A DNA stretch of 64,000 nt from Cordilura impudica. Taxonomy: Eukaryota > Arthropoda > Insecta > Diptera > Scathophagidae. Under the pieces are notes generated by a model. That model had not been told where the DNA came from. It was given only the letters and a program-made list of their open reading frames with translations, and did not search any database. Numbering within the stretch: position 1 is the stretch's first letter; each line of letters opens with the position of its first letter. Below are positions 36,401-49,530 of this stretch, in pieces. The DNA lies in assembly GCA_963682025.1 (NCBI GenBank), contig OY821517.1:55318216-55382215 (forward strand), in the 5' to 3' direction. Made by a program: the position numbers and the translations under genes.

Positions 36401-39400
36401 GAGCATATTTTACATTTTTTAAACTCTCTTGCTATTAAATTATCCTGTCCTTGACTCGTTTGACGGGGCTGCCGTCTAAATGTTGAGCCGTCCCCGTACC
36501 TCTTTCACGACATTTCTTGATAATTTTTGAAATTATGGATTTATTTATAGAATATTTCTCAAAAATTGTTTTTTTTTTTGCTTAAGACCACTAGTAAAAT
36601 CATTTATTATTCTGGACTTCACAAAATTTTATTCATGCCATTATTTTATAAAAATAAATTAAAACATTGAAAAATACAATCGTATTTAAAAAACAGTCAG
36701 AAAATATAAATAAAGGGGTTTTCAATAAGAGCGCTAGAAAAGTTTTTTTAAATAAAACAAAAACGGTTTTGGATATTAATGAAATTCTTTATTCCTGTGA
36801 AAGTACGTTCGATGCCATTATGTATGGAAATCGATCTCTTTTGCATGGCCACCACGGGCACGCTTGCAGAAGTCCAGACGCTGAACCCAATTTTCGACGG
36901 TTTTCAAGCATAAATCGGCCGATACTGCTGCAATTTCACGTTCGATATTCGAACGAAGTTCATCAATCGTCGCTGGCTTGTTGGCATGACCATAGACTTG
37001 ACGTAGCCCCACAGGCCAATCGACTGGACCATTTCGTGAGATAACACGTCTCCAAACTTGGTTTCCAATAAATTGATTGTGACATTCGCTGTGTGGCTTG
37101 TGGCGCCGTCCTGTTGGAACCACATGTCCTCCAAGTCCATATCATCCAATTGGGGCCAAAAATATTCGGTTATCATTGAACGGTAGCGATTTTCATTCAC
37201 AGTAACGTGCCGGTCTTGATCATCACGGAAGAAGTACGGCCCAATGACGCCCCCGGCTAATAAACCGCACCAAACCTTAATTTTTTCGGGATGCAATGAT
37301 GACTCATGGAGTACGTGTGGATTGCTGTCTGACCAATAACGCATATTTTGTTTATTGACGAAGCCATTCATCCAGAAATGAGCCCCATCGCTGAAGATGA
37401 TTTTTCGATGAAAATCCGAATCATTTTCAAGTTGTTGCTCAGCCTAATTCAGGAACATACTACGCTTCTGGTGGTCAAGCGGCTTCAGTTCTTACGTCAA
37501 TTTGATCTTGTAAGGATGTAGGCCAAGATCTTTTCGCAAAATTCGCCACAACGATGTCACAGAGATGCCCAACGCTTGAGAACGACGTGTGAGAGACACG
37601 TTTGAGCGTTCTTCAACTGAAGCCTTAGCGGCAGCAATATTCTCGACACTACGGGCACTTCTTTGTCTCACTGGCACGGGAACATTTTGTACTGTGCCTG
37701 TGGATTCAAATTTTTCCACTAGACGCTCAATTGTTGATCTGCTAGGACGATTATGACGACCATAAATTGGACGTAGCGCTCTTAACGTTGAGGCCACTGA
37801 CTCCGAATTTCGGTAGTAAATTTTAATAATTTCGACTCGTTGGCTCGTATCTTTCCATCATGAAATGGTAAACCTTACTGAAGAGAAATGTCAAAAGAGC
37901 GGCAAGAAATATGGCGTCGTTTGCTGTCCCTGTCTTTCTACTTTTTCAGCGTCCCTGTTGAAAAACCCTTTATTTTATTTACGGTTAATATTTTATACAT
38001 TATTTCTATTGTTTAAACAACTCTGGTACAGAAGTTCAAAAGTTTCCATTGTTTTATCATCACTAAAAAATACTTTTTTTTCGTTTATCTATTTGTTTTC
38101 TTAATTTTTTTTTTGTTACAAATTTGTTATCTTTCGATAAAGAACACACCAACCGGTGAATTCGCAAAAAAAATATTAAAAAACTAAGTTGCATTATTTT
38201 TGAACCCTTTAAAAGTTTCCAATGTATCGATAAAATTTGGTATATATATATATATATTATACCCACTAATCAGTAGGCCAATAATAAACTTTCTAAGACC
38301 ATTTTCAGTCATAGTCCCCATGTAAAGCTGATTCCCAATATCACTTAAATCTATCAAAAAACAAAAATATTGCAAAGATTTTTTCAAATTCGGCTAATAT
38401 ATGTTTTTGAGAAAAGTAAGAGATTTAACAAAATATTGTCATGATCGGTCCTTTTCTTGACCTAGTCCCCATATAAAAATAACATCACCTATAAACTTTT
38501 TCATATTTGCACGCCAAAAATTAATAACAATATCACTAAAATTTTTTTTCAGCTTATTTTCTATATCCAGTTATTGCCTTAGCAAATTTGAATCCACGAC
38601 TCTCTTTCAAAACTCATGTTATAGGGAATCGTATAGTCGGTCTAGAGCGATTATTATTTTATTACTTGTTTATCAGTTATTTTATTGCACCGACCAATAG
38701 TACTTTTTGATGCTGAAAACTTATATATACACCTGAAATTAGATATCATAAATAGTAAAACTGTTTTTCTAGTATTTTGTCCTTTATAAAGAATTATAAT
38801 TTTTCAAAGATTATATATGTTTCAAAAAAATTACTAAATACTTGTATACATACATACATATATATGTATGTACTTACATGCGTACAATTAAAAACAATTT
38901 TTTGTTTGGATTTAACACGAGTAATACATGAAAATTGTATCCTTCAAAATATCCTCTATATATTTTAATCAAAAACACATTTTATCGTTTCAAGATTATC
39001 GAATAATAACATTTAATATTTTATTCATGATAAATCAAAACAATTTTTAATTGGAAGGTATTTAAAGCAGATTTTATTAAAAAAGTAATTACTGTCAAAA
39101 AGCGTATTAGAAATAGTGACAATCATATAATCGTATATCTCTAATCAATTTGTATTTGTATGGATTTGTATGAATATACATATGTATATAGATTATGAAT
39201 GCACACTTATTTTGTTTTTTAAAATATAAATTTCTTAGAAAATATTATCATCGATACTTTTTTCGACGATGCATTTAAATCAATTTGAAAACAGTACTTG
39301 AATATATACTCGTAGATCTGAGACGTATTTAGTATTTGAAAAATTATAGATTATAAAATAATATATGTATACAGGAATACGATAGAGGACGCTGCATGCA

Positions 39401-42400
39401 TAGAACAAACTACACTACTGTTTAGAATTTAAACTTTAGATCTATGGAATGCAACATGTTCAACGAATTAAACCTTGTTAAGGTTTAATGTTTCTTCAAA
39501 TACCATTGGAAAAAATATTTTCAACTAAAGTAAATATGTTTATTAAGGCTGTATGCGAGTTGACCAAAATAAATTATATTCATGAGAGATTTAATCATAT
39601 TTGAAAGGGCACAATTTTGTCCAATAGTAATGTATAACACCATAGAGCAGTTAATATTTCAAAATGTGGTGCCGATGGAAATTGCGATCTTGGAAGTGTA
39701 AATCCAAAGATTCCTTACTACACAGGGTTAGTGCGATTGCCTTAAAATTTCAGAGGCATGCCCGTTTTGGCATGGAATCGTTATTGTATACAGTAAACTG
39801 ATGTATTAAATCAACGACGATGGAAATTTGCATCGCTATGGACCACACTATATATCCTCCAATTATTATAGTATTGGATATAATTACCGGTGATAAATGC
39901 TGGAACTGGTTGAAAGGAATTCAATTTCATAAACTAGCATATAAAAAATGGTACCAACAAATAATACTGCATTGACTACATAGTTTTTCACTTAGTAGCA
40001 ATTGTCCCGATCCTATGACTTTTATATACAAAAAGAAAAATTTACTACTACTTTTTCCATATTTAAAATAGCTCAAAATATTCAGATCTGAAAATTATGT
40101 CGGGTACCCATATACGACCTATATCGATTTCATTCAATTTAACTCAAAAAATCAGTTTTTTTTATTTACTCATTGAATGAACAAATGTAAAAAATGAATT
40201 TTTTGACTTAAATTGAATGAAATCTATATAGATCGTATATGGGTACCCCACGTAATTTTCTGCGCTGAATATTTTGAGCAATTTTATATATGGGAAAGTC
40301 AAAGATTCGTCCATTTGTGCAATAATTTCGACAATTTTCCCTAAAAATGTGAAAAAAAATCCACAAAAATGCAAGAAAACGCCCCCTGGCGGCTGTTAAA
40401 AATAAAAGTAAATGTAAAAAATTGATTTCCCGACCCAAAAACCCCCGGTTTACACATTTTCAATATTTTTTTTACATTTGAATGAGTATTATGGGAAATA
40501 TGAAAATATCTTCATCGAAATTTTGGCAGGCTCGAAAAAGATTTTAGAGGTATGGTTCGTTGGGCAGATATACTTGTTATGTGCAGCACCCACTGGTTCA
40601 TTTTTGCTGCGACTTCAGATTAGTAACTTACAAAGTAGCACAAAGTTGCAAGGCTCTCACTATCATTGTATTCATTTTTAGCATGACATATGCCATATTT
40701 GGTTCGAATTCGTACACCTATAATTAATTTTCTTCTAGAAAGTTTAAAGACTCTCGTTATCATCGTACTCTAGATATATGATAATAAGTATTTACTTTGT
40801 ATGGTATCGAACATGTTATACAAATCTTTGCTTGCTACCTCATATGGTTCCAGAAATCATTTGTTACAAACAAACGCACCTACGATTTTATATATAAAGA
40901 TAAGGTCGGACAAGACGGCATGGGACATCTCATACAAAGTGAACATTTAATATCGAAAATCTGGAGTAATATAAAAGCGTTATTAACAAAACTTTATGTA
41001 TGGACATCTATAATATTAATAGGCAAGGCCATTTCTTGTGACCGATATAACTTTGTCAGTTTTTCCCCGACTTTGACCAAACATACCTCATTTGAAATGT
41101 ATTTATTCTTAGCTGTCCACCAGATTTACAGATTTTTAAATTTTTTTGGAGTAAAATTCATTTAAAGTTGCTACTAACACACACATAAAATTATACAATG
41201 CTGTGTGTGTGTATATTAAATCTGTTAATGTGTTTGCAAAAATTGTATATGAAAAGCCCTGTGTTGAATTGAAAAATAATTTTGGACATGAACCAATAAC
41301 GACAATAACGCAATCGAATTTAATTATAATAATTGCATATCACAGGCCCTGTGTTGAATTTTGAATAGCATACCTTTAGGTGGCATAAAATATTGAAAGA
41401 AATAAATTGAATGAAAAAATTAAATTTCCTAGAATTTACACTCGAATTTCGAAGGCTGGGCTCTGCTAGTTAGTTATAAATGCAAGTAGTCGATCCAAAA
41501 AAGGGGAAATCGGATCAGTAGTCTTCATACTTCCTACATAAAGGTAAGTATCCGGAGAACCATAATGGCGAGAGTCTTTAAAATTTGTGTCATTAGTTTA
41601 TTTATGTGAGTAGTACAATTCAGAATAGATCGGATCATGCGTATTGAATATTTAATATCATCTATCTGAAGTCCATATACATATTATTGTCACAGTGAAA
41701 ATATCGTTCTTTATATAAACGCAATATTTTATTTTGAACTGCTACTTATTTGGCAAACTATCGTTCGAAGCGATTCGCTAGTTATGCTAAGAGTATATAC
41801 TTGGGTGACAATAATTTTTTAATAATTTCGATTCAAGTCCTAAAATATATTGTAACTGTATTTGTATGTATTTTTTGCGAAATCATTCTTGCTACAAAAA
41901 ATGCAACTAAAAAAATAGATAAACGGAAAAAAATATTATTTCAGTACCAGAGGTGATTAAAATGGATAAAATCGTAACCGTTATTTAAATATTTACAGTT
42001 TCTGACGTTTTCTTTCAACAGTTTTTAAAATATGATTGTATTTTTCAATGTTTAATTTTAATTAGTTATTATAAAATAATGGCAAGAATAAAGTTTTGTG
42101 AAGAGTTAAAACCCAGAATAATGGATGATTTTAGTGCTGGTCTTAAGCAAAAGCAAATCTGTGAGAAATATTCTAAGAATAAATCCATAATTTCAAAAAT
42201 TATCAAGAAATATCGTAAAAGAGTTACTGTGACAACTCAACATTTAGGCGACAGGCCCCGTAAAACGAGTCGAAGACAGGACAATCTAATAGCAAGAGAA
42301 TATAAAAAATGTCGAAAAATTAACTTAAAGAGGTCATTAATAATCTTTAACTAAAAATATGTGCAAGAACTGTATCCCGACGAGCAATTGAGGCTGATCG

Positions 42401-45400
42401 TAGTTGTTATCGTCCTGTGAAGAAAGCACTGTTATCAGATAAAAATCGTCTGACTCGCATAAATTTTCCTACAAAACACAAAAACTGTTCAAGATGGAAT
42501 TGGAATAATGTTCTCTTTTTAGATTAGCCCAAGTTAAATTTAAGAGGCCACGAAGACCAAATGAAGAAGACTAGGCCCAAAATATACAAATAAAACTGTT
42601 AAGTTTGGCGGTGGCAATATTATGGTATGGAGTTGCTTTTTCGGCCAAGGAATGAGTCAAATTCATGTAGTAAAAGATACATGCAAATTCTAAATGAAGT
42701 AATGTATCCACACGCGGAAGAAAATATGCCCCTGGTCTTGAAGTTCCAATATGACAATGACCCAAAACACTCCTCCAAAGTTATAACCCAATCACCAGAT
42801 CTCAATGCCATAGAAAATCTATGTGAAATTGTAGATCGAAAAATACGGACCCGAAATTACACAAACGAGATAGATCTCTTATAGGTAGATAATTCAAAAT
42901 TGCAATGGATGTCATCGGCGTTGTGCAGCAGTACTAAAAAATATAAATATACAATATACAACAAAATATTAAAAACAAAATAAGAGGGAAAGTTTTAAGT
43001 TATTGTATAGTAAAGATTTCCAATGTTTTGTCAGCAGCATAAAAATGAATACTTTTAAGTTTTGTTATTATACCCCAAACCACTATGTGATTATGTTTGT
43101 AATTACCAAAAATATTTGACCTAGACCCATCTTTTATTATACCGATCGACTCAGAATCACTGTCTGAGAATCACTCAGAATCGCTTTATGACTCGATTTA
43201 GCGATGTCCGTCCGTCCGTCTGTCTGTGTATCCATGCAAACCTTGTAATCAAACTACAGGTCGCAAATATGAATATATTTTGATGAAATTTAGTATATAA
43301 ACTTCTACCGACCATATTGAAATTGGTGAAAATCGGTTCATGATCAGACCTAGTCCCCATACAAGTGACCCCAATGAGATCGACTTAAATGGTCATAATA
43401 TCCAAGTTATCATATAGATCTCTGTCAAATTGGGTTTGTGTATGTTTATTGCATCCTTTAATCAGTAGTCCAAAAATAAACCCTATAGGATAATTCTTAG
43501 TCATAGCCCCCATATAAAGCTGCTTCCCGACCTTCACTTAAATCTATCAAAAAACAAAAATATCGCGCAGATTTTTCAAATTTGGTTTGTATATGTTTTT
43601 GCAAAATATAAGTGACTACGAAATATGGTCAGGATCGGTTCGATTTTTGACCTAGCCCCCATGTAATATAGCATCCGATGTGAACGTTTTCATATCTGCA
43701 GCCAAAAGAATTAATAACAATGCTCAATTTGGTTTATGCTTATTTGCTATATCCAATTGTTGGACCTAGAAATAGGGTCTCTAAACGCATGGTATAGGGT
43801 ATCGTATAGTCGGTCTAAACCGACTATAATTTTCTTACTTGTTTTTTTTTCTGAAGTTACGCTATTTTATGTTAATAAAAGAGTTTCTAATTTTATGATT
43901 CAATTAGTAAAATAAAAATATATATTTTGTTAAAAGTTTCCATTGTATTGTCAATCACTGTATAATGTTAACCAAATATTTTTGGCAATTATTTGAAAAA
44001 CTATCCAACAACCAAAATATGCTGTATATTAGTAACAGTTACTGAACTGAATTTTCGAAATTAACTATTAAATCAATTTATTTTGACTAGCAAAGCCCAG
44101 CCCTCGAAATTCGAGTGCAAATTCTAGGAAATTTTATCTTTTTCATTTAATAAATTATTTTATAAGGCTAATCAATTTTAGCCAATTCACAATTCAACAC
44201 TTTTCAAATATCGATTGCGTTATTGGTTTATTTTTCAGTTCCACACAGGGCTTTTCATATACAATTTTTGCAAACAAATTAACAAATTTAATAAACACAC
44301 ACACAGCATTGTATAATGTTATGTATGTGTTAGTAGCAACTTTAAAAGCATTTTACTCCAAAAAAATGTAAAAATCTGGTGGACGGCTAAAAAGAAATAC
44401 CTTTGAAATGAGGGATGTTTGGTCAAAATAGGATTAAAACTGGCAAACTTACATTGGTCACAAGGAATCGTCTTGCCTATTAATATTATAGATGTGGTAA
44501 AATTAAATGCAACTCCATAAGTGTCGTAGTTTAGTGTTTGTTGTTTACCAACATTGTAAAGGGTTCGCCATCTAACGTTTTTTTTTTTTTCAACTAGTGC
44601 TTATTTCGTGAATGGTAACACTTAGCTCATGTCTGATTTGACAGATAATTAGTTTTATCCTTCCGCTGAACAAATATGGTTGTGTATACGCTTGAACAAC
44701 GCTGGGAAATATTGCGACATTACTTTGAAAATAATGGTAATGTTGCAGAATGTGTGCGAAAATTGCGTACGGATTTGGGAAGAAGAGAAGCACCGTCAGC
44801 TCCGTACACCCGAGAATATTGCTGCTGTGGCAGAAAGTGTGCGTGAAGCGCCATCAACATCAATTCACCGTCGTTCTCAAGAATTGAACATTTCGGAGGC
44901 ATCATTGAGACGAATTTTGCATAAAGACCTTGGTATGACGCCATGCAAAGTCCAATTGGTTCACGGGTTGAAGCCAACTGACCATCCAATGCGTTTTCGC
45001 TTCGCTAAGTGGGCCTGCGATCGACTTACAGAAGATGCAGATTTTGCCAAAAAAAAATCATCTTTTCAGATGAAGCTCATTTTGATCTTGGCGGGTATGT
45101 AAACAAGCAAAATTGTCGCATTTGGGGTACAGAAAACCCGCACGCATACATTGAAAAGCCGATACACCCAAAACGAGTCACAGTTTGGTGCGGATTTTGG
45201 TCCAGAGGCATAATGGGCCATTTTTCTTCGAAAATAAGCAAGGAGTGGCCGTTACAGTCAATGGCGATCATTATCGGGCCATGTTGAACGAATTTTTGTT
45301 CACAAAAATTGAAGAGGAGGATATTGGCAACATTTGGTTTCAACAGGACGGCGCTACGTGCCACACATCCGAAGTTCACTCGATGTTTTGCACCCTGTTT

Positions 45401-48400
45401 TTGAAGATCGCATTATCAGCCGCAGAGCTAATGTCGTTTGGCCACCTCGGAGCTGCGATTTGACACCGTTAGACTATTATTTGTGGGGTGCCCTCAAAGA
45501 TAAGTGTTACGCCAACAAGCCAGAGACAATTGACGCTTTAAAGGACAATATTCGTGAAGCCATTGGTGAAATACAGCTGCACACAATCGATAATGTGCTT
45601 AAAAATTGTACCGATCGTGTAGGCTGCTGCATGGCCAGCCGAGGCAGCCATTTGAATGAAATTATTTTCCATTATTAACCGGAAGGATTGTACTTTCAAA
45701 TAAAAAAAGAAATTTGAGATAATATTAAGTAGTTTTTTTTATAGCATTTTCAAAAAAAAAAAGTTATTTGGCGGACCCTTTAGTTATTTTCTTTGGTAGT
45801 TAATTATAACTTGTTTTTTTCTTATTTTTATATAGAATACTGTTAATGCATTTTTGACAGCATAGTGGTAAAATTACAAACATTTTTGGAGTGCAAAAAC
45901 ACTTGCCGAAATAATGACAATTTAAGCACACTTGTGGGTGACTTATAATAAAATTGAATCATAGAGTGATTTTTTACAAATGAAATGACAAACTTTAGTA
46001 TGTTTTGTTTATACTCATATCGCACCTTGAACGCAAAAGAGTCACAACTCAAAATTTTCCAAAATTGACTTTTTTCCATATATTAATTCACAGTACACAT
46101 TTCTAAATACTGCAAAAATTTATTTCTCATAACTATTTTCTTTAACAGGAAAAATGTCGTTATATCTGGGGCACAACTTGAGATAATATGACTAGTCAAA
46201 TGAAAAAATTTCAGTCAGAGTGTCATAACTCAAAATTAAATTTTATTTCCTTCCACAAACACAATATAAATTAAAAAAAAAGTAGAGCAAAACTTTCCTC
46301 AAAATGGACATTTTTCATAATGAAACTACATTTTTTTAAATAATACAATCATTTTTACATAAACAGTTTTTTGCCTCTCCTGAAAATTTGAAAATTTTGA
46401 GTTGTGACTTTTTTGTATTTAAGGTGTGATATTAGTATAAACAAAACATACTAAAGTTTGTCATTTCATTTGTAAAAAATCAGTCTATGATTCAATTTTT
46501 TTATAAGTCATCCACAAGTGTGCTTAAATCGTCATTATTTCATTATTTATACTCCAAGAGTATAAAAAGAAATGAACTTACCTGTTTAGAATAATAAAGT
46601 CTGCTTAAATTTAAACTGTGTGTGAATTTAACAACTTCCTCAGGAATATTTAAATGAATGCACAAGGTTGATTTAAGGTTATATTTATAAACAAACTTTT
46701 TTTTTATAAAAATAAACTGCAATTAAACAATGTAAATCAGGGATTCTCGTTAACTTTTGTTTTACAATCCTAATTGAAATGTTGCAACTGGCTCACCACC
46801 CACCATATGTTTTGTAATTATGTGTTTAAATTTATATTTTTATATCAGAAGTAATATTACTTTTAGAAGAATATTATAATTAAAAATTATATTTCTACAA
46901 AACAATTTACTCAATTCTAATTTGAAAAGAATTAAATAGGTTGAAAAATTTAGGTGATATCAGTGTTGAAAATGTAGTCGTTAATACATGTACCTATATA
47001 CTGATAAGCGAAGTCCAGCAGAGACATAATCCGAAATGGTCGGGAAATTATGTTTCTTTTATTTTATTAAATTATATAGTTCAACAAACTAAAACCATTT
47101 TTTTTAATTGTGTTGAAAGAATATGGAACTCATCTCCACCCCGCTCGGATATGGGACTTAACGGGGACACAGAAACAATGATATAAATCTTAGTTTAGCT
47201 TAGCTGCTTCTCTCTCTCTCTCTCTCTCCAGCTTAAGCTTTCATATAGTCTACCTTGTTGATATTTATTTGGATTCAATGAACTACTGAATTTATAATAA
47301 CATTGAACTTGAAATATTTAAATTTGTTTAATAATATATATACAGACATATATGTGTATGTATGTAATCATTAAACACTATTTTTCAATTCAAAATGTAT
47401 GGTACAATTGAATGATATAGTTAGTATTCACTTAATAATGCTACTTGTGTATTAAATCTAATTAAGTTGTTTTAATTTTAATCATGTAAAATTTGTATTT
47501 ATATTAATTGGTTTATATAATTCTATTTATTTCCTCGTAAAACACAGGTCAATATTTTTCCTCTGTGTCTTACCAAATGTTTTGAATGGTTTTCATGTTA
47601 ACTCCTACACAATGTTGGGTCATTTACCCGAAGATCAATGGTGCGGTATTAGCGATTTGAAAGAGACAAATTGGTCAGTCGATCAAATTCGTGGCATTTC
47701 ACAAAAGGATTTAACCACTAAAGGATGTACGATATGGGATTGGGACTACCGACAGCTAAGTACGATGTCCTATGAGGATGCACTAAATTATACTTCATCC
47801 ATGTCGGAAATACGTCGTCCAGCCGAGATTTCATGTAAAACGAAGGGTTCATATGAGTACAAAGATGCAGATAGTACATTTGTTGGTGATTGGGATCTTG
47901 TCTGCGAACAGGCGATACAACGAACTTCGGCTCAAGTTGTTATTTCTCTTGGAAAGTTTTGCGGTTCGTTTTCATTTGGGATCTTTTCCGATAAGTACGC
48001 GCTTACAATAAGTTTGTTTGATTTTAGCATATTATTTAATGAATTTTTGTTTTTTTTTTTTATAGATTTGGTCGTAAATCATCATTTACTTTGGGTGCAA
48101 CATTTTTCGTTGTATCCAGTTTCTTTTGTACATTTTCACCTTGGTATTCGCTCTTTTTAGTTGGCCGTTTTGGCTTGGGTGCAGCTTCATCCGGTTTATT
48201 TTATCCTGCTTTTGCAATGAGTAAGTTTATTGATAATTAATAGTACTCAAACAACTATTCTACATCTAAAGGATCGTTAAATTAAAACTATTGTTTTTGA
48301 ATGAATGTAACTGCAAAAATCCTTCTTTAAACTCTTTCTTTTAACTCATACTCTCTGTCTGTCTGTCTGTCGTGGATCAATCCTATTCCCCCTTATCCAA

Positions 48401-49490
48401 TTGATCTGAAACTTGGCCCATAGTCTTGTTGTGACTACAAAGTATTTTTGGGGTAGTCACGCAAGTCACGCACAGTCACAGAGTGATCTAAATGTCATTT
48501 CCCCTCATCCGATCGATCTGAAAGTCACGCACATTCACGCATGGTCATGCACAGTCACGGAGAGATTGCCACCTCACTTCCCCTCATCCGATCGATCTGA
48601 AACTTGGTCCATACACTTGCTGTGAAAGAAGATTAATTTTGAATAGTCACGCACAGTCACGCATGGTCACGGAGAGATTTAAAACGGATTTTCCCTCATC
48701 CAATCAATATGATGCTTGCTGTAAAGAAAGATTAACTTTGACATAGTCACGTACAGTCACGCACAGTCACGGAGAGATTAAAACCTCATTTCCCCTCATC
48801 CGATCTCTCGGAAACTTTGTCCATAGACTTGTTATGGCCAAAGATTAATTTTAAGATAGTCACACATAGTCACGCACAGCCACGGAGAGATTCAAAACTC
48901 ATATGCATAAAGAAAGAAAGAGTTTTAATAAACACTTTCGCCCGTATTCATAATCAAATTCTAGCAGTTGGCTAACTTTTTTTCATACGAAAATTTCAAA
49001 ATTTGTATGAAAAAAGATAGCCAACTGCTAGAATTTGATTATGAATACGGACGTTTGTTTTTATGGGTTAAATTATTCTGTAAAATATTTACACCAGACA
49101 ATTGTTAATTTTGTACCTTGTTTCGTTTAAAAAATTTTTAATATTTTAGATTCCTGTTTCAAATCAGAATACTTATAACAATCAGTTTAAATCCTTTATT
49201 AAAGTTGAATCCGCAAAATGATTTTTTTTTAATATATTTTAACATAAAAACAAAATTATATATTTTAATTACAGTTGTTGAAAATATTTGTTTGAAACAT
49301 CGTTCTTGGATGTCCATTGTCTTTTCTGGTTCGTATCCTGTTGGTATGATAATATTGGCCATAGCTGCCTATCTGGTGGAACCCTGGAGATATTTACAAC
49401 TTGCATTGACGGTACCAGCTTTGTTGCTTATTTTGAATTGCTTGTATGTTCTCAAATATTTCGATTTAATACTCAGAAATGAGGATTTTT

Positions 49491-49530
<40 letters not shown>

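Larger units (their letters stand above)
32970..38675 (+). mobile_element. Rep-B repeat, copy 1, split by nested elements
   Basis: Left part 32970-33290 (AACTACCAAAAATATTTGAC, CCGTCCGT block) and right part 38236-38675 (AATCAGTAGGCC, ending GTCGGTCTAGAGCG and TTACTTGTT) match the left and right halves of the unbroken copies at 43.1, 54.3 and 55.1 kb. Confidence 0.7.

Noticed and set aside
36667..37123. Plus-strand open frame of about 125 codons
   Set aside because: Antisense shadow of the DD41D-like transposase.
48413..48625. Open frame with SQSDLNVISPHP
   Set aside because: Minisatellite of the AAACTCTTTCTTT repeat.
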